The notes: a model not told the origin generated them from the sequence alone. Counted from the stretch's first letter, positions 1-9,267 are shown. The stretch: DNA of 64,000 nucleotides from Salinisphaera sp. Q1T1-3 (GCF_003602005.1 NZ_QZWD01000003.1:1-64000), one strand, 5' to 3'. Program-made: numbers and translations.

Positions 1-30
1 GTGGGGTCGGAGATGTGTATAAGGGACAGG
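1..30. other. Sequencing-adapter (Tn5/Nextera mosaic end) remnant
   Basis: Bases 11-29 read AGATGTGTATAAGGGACAG, one mismatch from the 19-bp Tn5 mosaic end used in Nextera libraries, and the bases before it resemble the rest of the Nextera read-2 adapter. The translated peptide MGSEMCIRDR is a familiar artefact of this adapter. This marks the true end of an assembled contig; these bases and any protein extension over them are not genomic. Confidence 0.93.
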
Positions 31-123
31 GGGCGCACCGTGGGGCATCGATCGAGGGCGAGTGACTGCGCGGCGGGGCCATTCCGGCGTACGATGAGGG
101 CAACTGCCAACCCAGACTGTTTC

Positions 124-531
124 ATGGCCGACGTAGACAACCCGGACTGGCTCGATCGCATCGCTTGGGACGATCAGGGGCTTGTTCCCGCAATCACGCA
201 GAGCGCGGAGACCGATCGCGTGCTCACGCTGGCCTGGATGAACCGGGAATCGCTGGCCGCCACGGTGACGTCGGGCTATGCGACCTACTGGTCGCGTTCG
301 CGCGCCCAGCTGTGGCGCAAGGGCGAAACCTCGGGCAATCTACAACGCATCGTCCAGATCGCGCTGGACTGCGACAACGACGCGGTTCTGCTGCGTGTCG
401 AACAGATTGGCGGGGCGGCATGCCACACCGGCCGGGAGTCCTGTTTCTTCCAGGTACTGACCGATGGCCACTGGGCCACCGCTGATCCGATACTCAAGGA
501 TCCGCGCCAGATGTACGGCTTGCACGAATGA
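124..531 (+). CDS. hisI: Phosphoribosyl-AMP cyclohydrolase HisI
   Basis: Third step of histidine synthesis: opens the purine ring of phosphoribosyl-AMP; cytosolic, zinc and magnesium dependent. The 135-residue protein has the family hallmarks: the MNRES segment, YWSRSR, LWRKGETSG, the metal-binding DCDND, and the CHTGRESC zinc cysteines. I start it at the ATG at 124 because the N-terminus (DWLDRIAWDDQGLVPAI) then matches stand-alone HisI proteins. The open frame runs back to base 1 only through adapter sequence. It overlaps hisE by 4 bp (ATGA), so the two are translationally coupled. The upstream his genes are lost at the contig edge. Confidence 0.95.
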   Translation: MADVDNPDWLDRIAWDDQGLVPAITQSAETDRVLTLAWMNRESLAATVTSGYATYWSRSRAQLWRKGETSGNLQRIVQIALDCDNDAVLLRVEQIGGAACHTGRESCFFQVLTDGHWATADPILKDPRQMYGLHE

Positions 532-881
532 CCGATACTTCACGAATCGACGTCCTGGCCACGCTGGATGCCGCCCTGGCCAAGCGTCGCACCGCCGACC
601 CCGACAAGAGCTATACCGCCGCGCTCTATGCCGGCGGCACGCCGGTGATCACCGACAAGATCACCGAGGAGGCCGCCGAGGTGGTCGAAGCGGCCGACGA
701 TGCGGATACGGCGCACCTGGTCCACGAGGTCGCCGACCTGTGGTTTCACTGTATGGTGCTGTTACAGTCGCGTGGGCTCGACGCGCAGGCTGTACAGACC
801 GAACTTGCGCGCCGTTTCGGTGTGTCGGGCCACGCCGAGAAGGCGTCCCGCACCGAGGCGAACAGCGCGTCATCCGACTAG
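528..881 (+). CDS. hisE: Phosphoribosyl-ATP pyrophosphatase HisE
   Basis: Second step of histidine synthesis, hydrolysing phosphoribosyl-ATP to phosphoribosyl-AMP. The 117-residue all-alpha protein shows the MazG-like metal-binding pattern: [12 protein letters not shown] near residues 44-55 and the HEVADLWFH helix near 66-74. Separate HisI and HisE polypeptides, rather than the enterobacterial HisIE fusion, followed directly by tatABC is an arrangement typical of Pseudomonas-like gammaproteobacteria. Its start overlaps the hisI stop. The last 20 residues, rich in Ser, Ala and Glu, are a variable tail. Confidence 0.95.
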   Translation: MTDTSRIDVLATLDAALAKRRTADPDKSYTAALYAGGTPVITDKITEEAAEVVEAADDADTAHLVHEVADLWFHCMVLLQSRGLDAQAVQTELARRFGVSGHAEKASRTEANSASSD

Positions 882-894
882 CCCGGAGGAAAAC

Positions 895-1167
895 ATGCTC
901 AGTGGTATCAGTATCTGGCAGCTGCTCATTCTGCTTGCCATCGTCCTGCTCGTCTTCGGCTCGAAGCGTCTTCGCAACCTCGGGCCCGATCTCGGCTCGG
1001 CCCTCAAGGGCTTTCGTAGCGCCATGAAGGACGACGACGAAAAGAAGGAAGACGAACAGACCCAGGAATCCTCGGTCGTCGAGCAGGTCGATCGGGACGA
1101 GTCGAACCGTCGCGATGCCCACGGGGCCGGTGAAGACCGGAACCGCTCGAGCACGCCGCGCGACTAG
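895..1167 (+). CDS. tatA: Sec-independent translocase protein TatA
   Basis: Pore-forming subunit of the twin-arginine translocation system that exports folded proteins. The 90-residue protein has a short N-terminal membrane helix ([16 protein letters not shown]), the [10 protein letters not shown] hinge, an amphipathic helix ([13 protein letters not shown]) and a highly charged acidic tail. The ATG at 895 is preceded by a strong Shine-Dalgarno (GGAGG at 885-889); the open frame extends further upstream but only in the shadow of hisE. First gene of tatABC, 13 bp after hisE. Confidence 0.95.
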   Translation: MLSGISIWQLLILLAIVLLVFGSKRLRNLGPDLGSALKGFRSAMKDDDEKKEDEQTQESSVVEQVDRDESNRRDAHGAGEDRNRSSTPRD

Positions 1168-1185
1168 ACGCCTTCGGATCGCATC

Positions 1186-1599
1186 ATGTTCGATATCGGC
1201 TTCTGGGAGCTGGCCGTACTGGCCGTCATCGGGCTGATCGTGCTCGGCCCGGAGCGTCTGCCGGTCGTTGCCCGTACGCTTGGGCGATGGATGGGCCAGG
1301 CCCGTCATTACATGAGCGCGTTGACCAGCGAACTCGAGAAAGAAGTCGCCGCCGACGATATTCGACGCGAAGTGCGTAATGCGCGCGAGCAGATCGAGGC
1401 CGAGACGCGCGCCAGCCGGGATGAATCGCAGGCGGCCGTCGACTCGGCCATGCGGCCGCTGGCCGAGGATCTGTCGCGTGATGCCGCAGCGGCGCCAGAG
1501 GAGTCGTCCGCGAAAACCACCGATACCGAGGCCGAGCGGCCGGCCGATCCGGGCCACGGCGGCGATGTCGACAATCACAAGCAAAGTGGCGACGCGTGA
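1186..1599 (+). CDS. tatB: Sec-independent translocase protein TatB
   Basis: Receptor-complex partner of TatC in twin-arginine export. The 137-residue protein starts MFDIGFWELAVLAVIGLIV, then LGPERLPVVARTLGRW: the conserved TatB helix, the GPERLP hinge and an amphipathic helix. A long charged region with coiled-coil character (ELEKEVAADDIRREVRNAREQIEAE) follows. The length and the long cytosolic helix distinguish it from TatA. It overlaps tatC by 4 bp. Confidence 0.95.
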   Translation: MFDIGFWELAVLAVIGLIVLGPERLPVVARTLGRWMGQARHYMSALTSELEKEVAADDIRREVRNAREQIEAETRASRDESQAAVDSAMRPLAEDLSRDAAAAPEESSAKTTDTEAERPADPGHGGDVDNHKQSGDA

Positions 1600-2363
1600 G
1601 CGAAACCGAACCGGACCACGACGAACAGCCGTTGATGGCGCATCTGTTGGAGCTGCGCACGCGGGTCATACGCATCGTGATCGGCATCGGGCTCGTGTTC
1701 GTGCCGTGTTTCTATTTCTCGCGGCCCCTGTTCACGTTCCTGTCCGGGCCATTGCTGGTGCACATGCCGGGCACCAACAGCCTGATCGCCACCGGCGTGA
1801 CTGCGCCGTTCCTGGTGCCGATGAAGCTGTCCATCATGGTGGCGTTCGCCATATCGCTGCCGTGGACGCTCTACCAGGTCTGGATGTTCATCGCGCCCGG
1901 TCTGTATCTCAACGAGCGACGATTGGTCACGCCGTTGCTGGTCTCCTCGACGCTGTTGTTCTATCTCGGCATGGCGTTCGCCTATTTCGTCATCTTCCCG
2001 ATCGTCTTCGGGTTCTTCATATCGGTCGCGCCGACGGGCGTGTCCGTGATGACGGATATCTCGAGCTATCTCGATTTCGTGCTCAAGATGTTCATGGCCT
2101 TCGGCATGGCCTTCGAGATGCCGGTTGCGATCTTCCTCATCGTCTGGGCGGGTTTCAGCACGCCGCAGAAGCTGGGCAGCTATCGGGCCTATGTCATGGT
2201 GGCGGCCTTTGCCGTGGGCATGCTGCTGACGCCGCCCGATGTGATATCGCAGACACTGCTCGCCGTGCCGGTCTATCTGCTCTACGAACTTGGCATCATC
2301 ACGGCGCGCCTGTTCGCACCCAACGGCCGCCGGCCATCGGAAGAAAGCGAAGGCGACGCTTGA
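1596..2363 (+). CDS. tatC: Sec-independent translocase protein TatC
   Basis: Core substrate receptor of the Tat translocon in the inner membrane; binds the twin-arginine signal. The 255-residue protein has six predicted membrane helices, the N-terminal MAHLLELRTR signature, the LPWTLYQVWMFIAPGLY loop, and the conserved FGMAFEMPV segment in the second half. It starts with GTG inside the end of tatB (4-bp overlap). A short GC-rich inverted repeat lies just downstream (about 2370-2392) but has no T-tract, so it is not called as a terminator. Confidence 0.97.
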   Translation: MSETEPDHDEQPLMAHLLELRTRVIRIVIGIGLVFVPCFYFSRPLFTFLSGPLLVHMPGTNSLIATGVTAPFLVPMKLSIMVAFAISLPWTLYQVWMFIAPGLYLNERRLVTPLLVSSTLLFYLGMAFAYFVIFPIVFGFFISVAPTGVSVMTDISSYLDFVLKMFMAFGMAFEMPVAIFLIVWAGFSTPQKLGSYRAYVMVAAFAVGMLLTPPDVISQTLLAVPVYLLYELGIITARLFAPNGRRPSEESEGDA

Positions 2364-2461
2364 TCAGACACGCCGCACGGATGGCGGCGTTGTCATAATT
2401 CAGGCCGAATTCATGGCTCCGGCGTAGCGTCGAGATGTTATACAAAACAAAGGACATCACG

Positions 2462-3235
2462 ATGTTCAAGCAAACCGCGATTGTTTTGGGTCTGGCCATG
2501 GCCACCAGTTCGGCCTTTGCTGCCGGGACGACGACCAACGAGTCCACGGAAGCCGGCATGACCGCCCAGGCGTCGAGCGATAATGCCAGCGCGGGCCAGA
2601 GCGCCATGGCTGCCAAGTTCCATCAGCTCGATGCCAACGGCGATGGCGTGCTCAGCGCGAGCGAGGCAAAGGCCGACCCGGCCGTGGCCAAGCTGTACGA
2701 TTCCATGAATAACGGCGCGTCGATCGCGACCGACCCGGAAACCAAGAAGAAAGGCGAGGCGGCTGCCAATGGCATCACCCTCGATCAGTTCGAGGCCGGC
2801 ATGCAGGCAGCGACCGGTGGCACGGCGGGGCCGGCAGTCTCCGGTGGCGAGTCCTACACGGTCATGAAGGATGGCACGAAGGGCGCGGTCAGCAATGGCA
2901 TGCAGGAGGCGCGTCAGGGCGTGGATAACGCCGCCGGTGCCGCCGCACGCAGCAGCCAGCAGCTGCGTGACCAGACCGACAATGCCATGTCCGGTGCGCA
3001 GAACGACGCCCAGGCTGCCGGCCAGCGCATGCAGTCCGATGCCAACGATGCAGCCGCCGGCGTCCAGGGCGCTTCGGACAATGCCCAGAGTGGGGTGTCC
3101 GACATGGAAAACCGCATGCAGATGAACAACAGTTCGAGCACGCGCGCCGAATCTTCCACGAGGGACGATGCGGCGACCATGGATAACAACAGCGATGTCG
3201 ATGCGAACGACATGAGCGACGATCTCGATAACTGA
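2462..3235 (+). CDS. Secreted EF-hand protein with long alanine/asparagine-rich helical tail
   Basis: Function unknown. The ATG at 2462 has an AAGGA Shine-Dalgarno about 8 bp upstream; an in-frame ATG at 2435 would spoil the signal peptide. Residues 1-20 form a Sec signal peptide (FKQTAIVLGLAMATSSAFA). One canonical calcium-binding EF-hand loop spans residues 57-68, D-x-N-x-D-G-x-L-x-x-x-E. A second loop near 104-113 lacks its acidic ligands. From about residue 135 the protein becomes low complexity: Ala, Asn, Asp, Gln and Ser in helix-favouring repeats (GMQEARQGVDNAAGAA, DNAMSGAQNDAQAAGQR), like LEA-type stress proteins. It is monocistronic and ends at a strong terminator. Other families with EF-hand plus such a tail are not known to me. 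Confidence 0.8.
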   Translation: MFKQTAIVLGLAMATSSAFAAGTTTNESTEAGMTAQASSDNASAGQSAMAAKFHQLDANGDGVLSASEAKADPAVAKLYDSMNNGASIATDPETKKKGEAAANGITLDQFEAGMQAATGGTAGPAVSGGESYTVMKDGTKGAVSNGMQEARQGVDNAAGAAARSSQQLRDQTDNAMSGAQNDAQAAGQRMQSDANDAAAGVQGASDNAQSGVSDMENRMQMNNSSSTRAESSTRDDAATMDNNSDVDANDMSDDLDN

Positions 3236-3288
3236 TCGCTGTGGCTGACTCGTGGCGCGCGTTGCCACGAACCGACGGTCACCGGGCT

Positions 3289-3317
3289 CTGTCGTCGATG
3301 ACGACAGGGTCTTTTTT
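3289..3317 (+). terminator. Rho-independent terminator after the EF-hand gene
   Basis: A perfect 8-bp stem (CTGTCGTC at 3289-3296, GACGACAG at 3300-3307) with a 3-nt loop is followed by a run of six T at 3312-3317. It isolates the EF-hand gene from the urease operon downstream. Confidence 0.85.
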
Positions 3318-3447
3318 CGCCTCCGTGCCGCGCAATCGTGTGGCCGACGTCTGGTCGTCCGGGCTGATTTTGTGTAAAACCGCCGGCTGAACCCCTGCCA
3401 GGCGCGCGATCATTTCCGGCGAATCTCGAACCGACGACGACCGGCCC

Positions 3448-4281
3448 GTGCCGCACTGGCTGGCGCGTCTGGCTCTGGCCTTTGCCCGACGCGGCCCGCG
3501 ATCGGTGCTGGTACGACGTCGGCACGACGGGCCGCTCTATGTCCAGCGCGCCCTGTATCCGGAGGCCGACGGTACACCGCACCTGATGCTGCTACACCCG
3601 CCGGGCGGCATGGTGCAGGGCGATCGCATCGAAATCGAGGCACATGTAGCGGCTGCGGCACAGGCGTTGATCACCACGCCCTCGGCCAGCCGTTTCTATC
3701 GCATGCCGGCCACCGATACCACGCAGACCGTGTGGCTCGTGGTCGGTGCCGATGCGATGCTCGAATGGCTGCCGCTCGAGGCGATCCTGTTCGACGGTGC
3801 CCGGGTTCGGAACACGCTGTCGCTGCAACTGGACAGCCGGGCGCGGGCCATCGCCTGGGACATCGTGACCTTCGGACGTCCGGCCATCGGCGAGCGTCTG
3901 ACCCACGGGGCGCTCGACACGCGGCTACGTGTAAGCATCGATGCGCAGCCGGTGCTGGACGAGCGCACCCACGTGCCCGGTCTGGCCAAGTCCGATCTGC
4001 AGGATGCGGTCTGGGGTCTCGATGGTGCCCGCGTGATGGGCACGCTCGTTGCTTATCGCCCTGAAGGGTTCGACGAGAAAGACAGCACGGCCGTTCGCGA
4101 GGCCGCTGCTGCGGTGGTCGATGTGCGTATCGGCATCACCCGTGTCGACGGCCTGCTGCTGGTGCGTGCCCTGGGCGCGGCCCCGACCGCGGTGCGCGAG
4201 GCGTTGTCGGCCGTCTGGGCGGTGCTGCGGCCGCGCGTGGCGGGAAAGCCGGTCGTTGCGCCGCGTATCTGGTCGACATAA
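3448..4281 (+). CDS. ureD: Urease accessory protein UreD (UreH)
   Basis: Scaffold that binds apo-urease and recruits UreF and UreG for nickel insertion. The 277-residue protein begins with GTG and carries family segments ARLALAFARRGPRSVL, LLHPPGGMVQGDR and TTPSASRFYRM, followed by the typical EWLPLEAILFDGA and LVAYRPEGF. First gene of a ureDABCEFG locus. The 130 bp between the upstream terminator and this start probably hold the operon promoter, but I see no convincing -35/-10 pair. Confidence 0.93.
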   Translation: MPHWLARLALAFARRGPRSVLVRRRHDGPLYVQRALYPEADGTPHLMLLHPPGGMVQGDRIEIEAHVAAAAQALITTPSASRFYRMPATDTTQTVWLVVGADAMLEWLPLEAILFDGARVRNTLSLQLDSRARAIAWDIVTFGRPAIGERLTHGALDTRLRVSIDAQPVLDERTHVPGLAKSDLQDAVWGLDGARVMGTLVAYRPEGFDEKDSTAVREAAAAVVDVRIGITRVDGLLLVRALGAAPTAVREALSAVWAVLRPRVAGKPVVAPRIWST

Positions 4282-4326
4282 TGTCGACCATCCGGCTTTC
4301 GCTGCCGATGTCATCGATGGAGCGTC

Positions 4327-4629
4327 ATGGATCTCAATCCACGAGAAAAAGACAAACTGCTGATTTTCTCCGCCGGTCTGTTGGCCGAGCGGCGACGTGA
4401 ACGCGGGCTGAAGCTCAACTATCCGGAATCCATGGCCTATATCGCCGCGGCCCTGATGGAGGGCGCGCGCGAGGGGCGCAGTGTGGCCGATCTGATGGAC
4501 TACGGGCGCACGCTGCTCGCGCGCGATGATGTGATGGACGGCGTGCCGGAAATGCTCACGGAAGTGCAGGTCGAGGCCACGTTCGTCGACGGCACCAAGC
4601 TCGTCACCGTTCACGACCCGATCGTCTGA
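4327..4629 (+). CDS. ureA: Urease subunit gamma UreA
   Basis: Smallest structural subunit of nickel urease. At 100 residues it is full length and highly conserved ([20 protein letters not shown] at the start; [18 protein letters not shown] near the end). A GGAG Shine-Dalgarno lies just upstream of the ATG. Separate gamma and beta genes, not fused as in Helicobacter, are the usual bacterial form. Confidence 0.97.
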   Translation: MDLNPREKDKLLIFSAGLLAERRRERGLKLNYPESMAYIAAALMEGAREGRSVADLMDYGRTLLARDDVMDGVPEMLTEVQVEATFVDGTKLVTVHDPIV

Positions 4630-4636
4630 GGTGTTC

Positions 4637-4957
4637 ATGATTCCCGGAGAACTGTTGCCTGCCGAAGGCGAGATCGCCATCAACGCCGGCCGCGAGCGGC
4701 GCGAGATCGATGTCGCCAACACCGGCGATCGACCGATCCAGGTCGGCTCGCATTATCATTTCGCCGAAACCAACCCTGCGCTCGTCTTCGATCGACCGGC
4801 CGCACGGGGCTATCGGCTGGATGTGCCGGCGGGCACGGCCGTACGCTTCGAGCCGGGCGATACGCGTCGCGTCACACTGGTGCCCTATGTCGGCGCGCGT
4901 GCCGTCTACGGTTTTCACGGCGAGGTCATGGGCTCGCTCGACGAGGCCTCGGCATGA
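4637..4957 (+). CDS. ureB: Urease subunit beta UreB
   Basis: Structural beta subunit of urease. I start at the ATG at 4637 ([13 protein letters not shown]), which matches the family; an in-frame GTG lies two codons earlier. The 106-residue protein contains the conserved [15 protein letters not shown] and the [15 protein letters not shown] segments. Seven bases separate it from ureA, and it overlaps ureC by 4 bp (ATGA), so the three structural genes are translationally coupled. Confidence 0.97.
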   Translation: MIPGELLPAEGEIAINAGRERREIDVANTGDRPIQVGSHYHFAETNPALVFDRPAARGYRLDVPAGTAVRFEPGDTRRVTLVPYVGARAVYGFHGEVMGSLDEASA

Positions 4958-6657
4958 CCGAAATGGATCGCAGAGCCTATGCCGAGATGTTCGGTCCGGC
5001 GGCCGGGGATCGTCTGAGACTGGGCGATACCGCTCTGACCATCGAGATCGAGCGTGATACCGGCCACTACGGCGACGAGGTCAAGTTCGGCGGCGGCAAG
5101 GTCGTGCGGGATGGCATGGGCCAGAGCCAGGCCACCAATGACACGGCCGCGGACACCGTCATCACCAATGCGGTGATTGTGGACTGGTGGGGGATCGTCA
5201 AGGCTGACGTCGCCATTTCGGGCGGGCGCATCAGCGGTATCGGCAAGGCCGGTAACCCGGACATCATGGACGGCGTGGATATCGTCATCGGCCCGGGCAC
5301 CGAGATCATCGCCGGCGAAGGCCAGATCCTGACGGCCGGCGGCATCGATTCGCATATTCATTTCGTCTGTCCACAGCAGATCGAGGAAGCGCTGGCCTCG
5401 GGTATCACGACCATGATCGGCGGCGGCACCGGGCCGGCCACCGGGACGAAGGCAACCACGGCCACGCCCGGCCCCTGGCACATGCACCGCATGCTTCAGG
5501 CCGCGGATGCCTTTCCGATGAATCTGGCGTTTCTCGGCAAGGGCAACGCCAGCCGGCCCGAGGCGCTGCACGAGCAGATCGCGGCCGGGGCGGCCGGGCT
5601 GAAGCTGCACGAGGACTGGGGCACGACGCCGGCGGCCATCGACAACTGTCTTCGTGTGGCCGATGCCACCGATGTCCAGGTGGCGATTCATACCGATACG
5701 CTCAACGAATCCGGCTTTGTCGAAGACACCTTCGCGGCCTTCAAGGATCGGGTGATCCATACCTATCACACCGAAGGCGCCGGCGGCGGCCATGCCCCGG
5801 ACATCATCGTGGCCGCGGGCAAGCCCAACGTGCTGCCGTCTTCAACGAACCCGACGCGGCCGTACACGGTCAACACGATCGACGAGCATCTCGACATGCT
5901 CATGGTCTGTCACCACCTCTCGCCGGCGATCGCCGAGGATGTGGCCTTCGCCGATTCGCGTATCCGGCGTGAAACGATCGCCGCCGAGGATATCCTGCAC
6001 GACTTGGGAGCCTTTTCGATGATCGCATCGGATTCCCAGGCCATGGGACGCGTCGGCGAAGTCATCACGCGCACCTGGCAGACCGCGCACAAGATGCGTG
6101 TTCAGCGCGGTCCGCTACCCGGCGATGACGACAATGCCGACAATACGCGGATCAAGCGTTACATCGCCAAATACACGATCAACCCGGCGATCACGCATGG
6201 CATTGCCCACGATGTGGGCTCGGTCGAGGTCGGCAAGCTCGCCGATCTCGTGTTGTGGAAGCCGGCCTTCTTCGGCGCGAAGCCAGCCCTGGTAATCAAG
6301 GGCGGGGCGATCGCGATGGCCCCGATGGGCGACCCCAACGCCTCTATCCCGACGCCGCAGCCGGTGCATTTCCGGCCGATGTTCGGTGCTTACGGCGGTG
6401 CCGTGGCCGAAACGTCGCTGACGTTCACCTCCCAGGCCGCGGTCGATGCGGGGCTTGCCGCCCGCCTGGGCCTGGCCAAGCCGCTGGTTGCCGTTGGTGG
6501 CACGCGCTCGCTTTCCAAGGCAGACATGAAGAACAATGCCTATTGCCCGCATCTGGAAGTCGATCCGCAAACCTACGAGGTGCGTGCTGACGGGGAACTG
6601 TTAACCTGTGAGCCCGCTGCGGAATTGCCGCTCGCACAGCGCTACAGTCTCTTCTAG
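4954..6657 (+). CDS. ureC: Urease subunit alpha UreC (catalytic)
   Basis: Catalytic subunit, hydrolysing urea to ammonia and carbamate in the cytosol. At 567 residues it is full length, and every nickel-site residue falls at its textbook position: His134 and His136 (SHIHF), the carbamylated Lys217 (GLKLHEDWG), His246 and His272, the flap His320 (CHHLSP) and Asp360 (ASDSQ). The enzyme should therefore be active once nickel is inserted. It sits between ureB (4-bp overlap) and the accessory genes ureEFG. Confidence 0.98.
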   Translation: MTEMDRRAYAEMFGPAAGDRLRLGDTALTIEIERDTGHYGDEVKFGGGKVVRDGMGQSQATNDTAADTVITNAVIVDWWGIVKADVAISGGRISGIGKAGNPDIMDGVDIVIGPGTEIIAGEGQILTAGGIDSHIHFVCPQQIEEALASGITTMIGGGTGPATGTKATTATPGPWHMHRMLQAADAFPMNLAFLGKGNASRPEALHEQIAAGAAGLKLHEDWGTTPAAIDNCLRVADATDVQVAIHTDTLNESGFVEDTFAAFKDRVIHTYHTEGAGGGHAPDIIVAAGKPNVLPSSTNPTRPYTVNTIDEHLDMLMVCHHLSPAIAEDVAFADSRIRRETIAAEDILHDLGAFSMIASDSQAMGRVGEVITRTWQTAHKMRVQRGPLPGDDDNADNTRIKRYIAKYTINPAITHGIAHDVGSVEVGKLADLVLWKPAFFGAKPALVIKGGAIAMAPMGDPNASIPTPQPVHFRPMFGAYGGAVAETSLTFTSQAAVDAGLAARLGLAKPLVAVGGTRSLSKADMKNNAYCPHLEVDPQTYEVRADGELLTCEPAAELPLAQRYSLF

Positions 6658-6753
6658 CCCGTGATCCGGTGCGCGACGTGCGACGCGCCCCGGTGCAACG
6701 GACGACGCTGGCCCGGCGATGCGCAGCGGCGGAATGTACAAGATAACGAGCTC

Positions 6754-7335
6754 ATGATCAGACTCGAAGACAAAATTTCTGCCATGCAAATCGATGGCGT
6801 CGATACCACGCTGACACTCGATTTTGACGCCCGTCAGAAGTCGCGACAGCGCGTGCAGCTCGACGATGGCAGCGATGCCGGCGTCATGCTGGCACGCGGG
6901 ACGATACTGGCCGACGGCGACGTGTTGCGCGATGCCGAGGGCACGTTCTTCGTTCGCGTGGTCGCTGCGCCCGAAGCGCTGTCCTACGTGCATTGCCACG
7001 ATCGCCTGCTGCTGAATCGCATCTGCTATCACCTCGGCAATCGACACGTGCCGCTGCAGGTCACCTGCGAGGCCGTGGCCTATCGCCACGATCACGTGCT
7101 CGATGCGATGGTCGCCGGTCTCGGTGTGGTGCCGAAACAGTGTTGTTGTGCCTTTCATCCAGAGCCGGGAGCCTATGACGGCCACGGCCACGGCCACGGC
7201 CACGGCCACGAGCACGGCCACGAGCACGGCACGTCGTCTCGCGGCCATGCCGACGGGACGGCCGATGTCGCCGATCATGCGGCCGACGCGGCTTCGACGG
7301 ACGACCTGCCGGTACGCCGGGCGGCGCACGGCTGA
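6754..7335 (+). CDS. ureE: Urease nickel chaperone UreE with histidine-rich tail
   Basis: Metallochaperone that delivers nickel to the UreDFG-urease complex. The open frame starts earlier, but the family N-terminus is MIRLEDKIS, so I use the ATG at 6754 (193 residues). The GNRHVPLQV segment (from residue 95) and the metal-site HDHVLDAM (from 112) are present. Residues about 144-158 are an alternating His-Gly/His-Glu stretch that can store several nickel ions, as in Klebsiella UreE. The tail is encoded by a tandem hexanucleotide that could slip. The 96 bp between ureC and this start show nothing recognisable. Its stop codon overlaps the ureF start. Confidence 0.93.
   Translation: MIRLEDKISAMQIDGVDTTLTLDFDARQKSRQRVQLDDGSDAGVMLARGTILADGDVLRDAEGTFFVRVVAAPEALSYVHCHDRLLLNRICYHLGNRHVPLQVTCEAVAYRHDHVLDAMVAGLGVVPKQCCCAFHPEPGAYDGHGHGHGHGHEHGHEHGTSSRGHADGTADVADHAADAASTDDLPVRRAAHG
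7180..7230 (+). repeat. Tandem hexanucleotide (GGCCAC)n inside ureE
   Basis: Five consecutive GGCCAC units are followed by alternating GAGCAC and GGCCAC units, encoding the His-Gly and His-Glu repeats of the UreE tail. Copy number could vary between strains by slippage without shifting the frame. Confidence 0.85.
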
Positions 7336-8018
7336 TGATGGATCGCGGGTTGCAGCGGCTGCTGCAGCTGGCCAGTCCGTCGCTACCGGTCGGTGCCTTT
7401 GCCTACAGCGAAGGGCTGGAAGCGGCGGTGGCCACATCCACGGTCACCGATGCCGAAACGTTGTCCGACTGGCTCTCGGCTGCCTTCGAACACTGTGTCG
7501 TGCCGCTCGATCTGGCGGTCGCGCTGCGTTTGCACGAGAAATGGCAATCCCATGATCTGGACGGCGTCTGCCGCTGGAGTCGCTTCGTCCTGGCCAGTCG
7601 CGAAACCGCCGAGCGACGGGCTCAGGAGCGCCATCTCGGCCATGCGCTGGCCAGTCTGCTGGACGGCATGTCGCTGCCCGAGGCCGCACCGTGGCGGCTT
7701 GGCGGCGGGCATGCCGCCGACGTCAGTTTCCCTGCGCTCTGGATGCTGGCGGCAGTGCGCTGGAACGTGCCGGCCGCCCCGGCCGTTGAAGCCATGGCCT
7801 GGGCCTGGCTGGAGAATCAGGTTCTGGCGGCGGTCAAGCTGATTCCGCTGGGCCAGACTGCCGGTCAGCGTCTGTTGTTCGAACTGGCCGGCGATGTGCC
7901 GGCCGGGGCTGCCCGGGCGGCCGAACTGACGGATGATGCGCTGGGTGGTTCGTTGCCCGGTGTGACCATGGCCTGCTGTGACCACGAGATTCTGTATTCA
8001 CGGCTGTATCGGTCCTAG
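7335..8018 (+). CDS. ureF: Urease accessory protein UreF
   Basis: Gate protein of the urease maturation complex that bridges UreD and UreG and controls UreG GTPase activity. The 227-residue, helical protein shows LQLASPSLPVGAFAYSEGLE at the start, the SRFVLASRETAE segment, and KLIPLGQTAGQRLL near residue 170, all typical. It starts on the last base of the ureE stop; a second ATG follows immediately. Its TAG stop lies in the CTAG that borders the repeat element immediately downstream. Confidence 0.94.
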   Translation: MMDRGLQRLLQLASPSLPVGAFAYSEGLEAAVATSTVTDAETLSDWLSAAFEHCVVPLDLAVALRLHEKWQSHDLDGVCRWSRFVLASRETAERRAQERHLGHALASLLDGMSLPEAAPWRLGGGHAADVSFPALWMLAAVRWNVPAAPAVEAMAWAWLENQVLAAVKLIPLGQTAGQRLLFELAGDVPAGAARAAELTDDALGGSLPGVTMACCDHEILYSRLYRS

Positions 8019-8313
8019 AGCTTGTTGATGTGTCGTGCGAGTCCGCGCCAAGTGCGCCCTGAAATTGACGATGGGCGGCAAGACGAGCCGTAGCACGCAT
8101 AGCGTGTCATTCTGCGCCAGCTTTCTAGAACGCTGGATTGCCGTCGTGTTTTTGATTTTGGAGCGCTTGTCCCTTTGGGTTGGGCCACAAATCCTGCCCG
8201 GCGGCGTTGCCAGCCTTGATCGTGGCACGCCACGATCGGCACCTCGCGCCTTGCCGGACACGCTGCGGCCTCTCGACGAAAAGGCGCTCGAACCAAACAT
8301 CAACAGGCCCTAG
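8015..8313 (+). repeat. MITE-like element, copy 1 (between ureF and ureG)
   Basis: A 299-bp non-coding element bounded by CTAG on both sides (8015-8018 and 8310-8313). The left end reads AGCTTGTTGATGTGTCGT and the right end is the inverted ACCAAACATCAACAGGCC. The interior matches the copy at 30210 over long stretches (CCGCGCCAAG, CCCTGAAATTGAC, GGCGGCAAGACGAG, CATTCTGCGCCAGC, ATTGCCGTCGTG) and holds an 18-bp palindrome at 8219-8236. It separates ureG from the rest of the operon. Confidence 0.85.
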
Positions 8314-8367
8314 CACGGCCAGATGCCATCGCCGCGGGGCAGTCACGATTCATCGAGGAGCAATGAC

Positions 8368-8982
<615 letters not shown>

Positions 8983-8983
8983 T

Positions 8984-9267
8984 CTAGGGCGTGTTGAGGT
9001 TTGGTTCGAATCCGCGCCAAGCGCTGTTTTGCGGCAAGACGAGGCGTAGCAGGCGCCGCGCAGTCGTTCTGCGCCAGGGTGCTGGAACGCTGTATTGCCG
9101 TCGTGTTTTGATTTCGGGGCACTTGTCCCGAAGGGTTGGGCCGCAAATCGCGCTTTGCGGTGTTGCCAGTCTGGATCGTGGCACGCCACGATCGGCGACT
9201 CGCGCCTTGCCGGACACGATTGGCAGTTTCCAACGCGGCGCACGCGCGAAGTGTTAATAAGCCCTAA
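8984..9267 (+). repeat. MITE-like element, copy 2 (after ureG)
   Basis: A 284-bp element with CTAG at its left border (8984-8987) and CTAA at its right (9264-9267). The left end is GGCGTGTTGAGGTTTGGTTC; the right end (GTGTTAATAAGCC) is decayed. The interior shares the CCGCGCCAAGCGC, GGCAAGACGAGGCGTAGCAGG, CTTGTCCCGAAGGGTTGGGC and CGCCTTGCCGGACACGAT blocks with the other copies and has the 18-bp palindrome at 9175-9192. It begins 2 bp after the ureG stop. The remaining ~144 bp to the permease start show nothing recognisable. Confidence 0.83.

Noticed and set aside
1-123. N-terminal extension of hisI back to base 1
   Set aside because: The first codons translate sequencing adapter, and HisI proteins begin near the ATG at 124.
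2370-2392. Hairpin after tatC as a terminator
   Set aside because: The stem is present but there is no T-run after it, so termination is not supported.
7180-7230. Short-period tandem repeat considered as a CRISPR-like or regulatory array
   Set aside because: Units are six bases with no spacers and encode the His-rich tail of UreE in frame; it is coding.
8035-8313. Small open frames inside the dispersed repeats, considered as a transposase fragment or toxin gene
   Set aside because: They lack Shine-Dalgarno sites, change frame between copies, and show no conserved protein sequence; the conservation is at nucleotide level and in the inverted ends.
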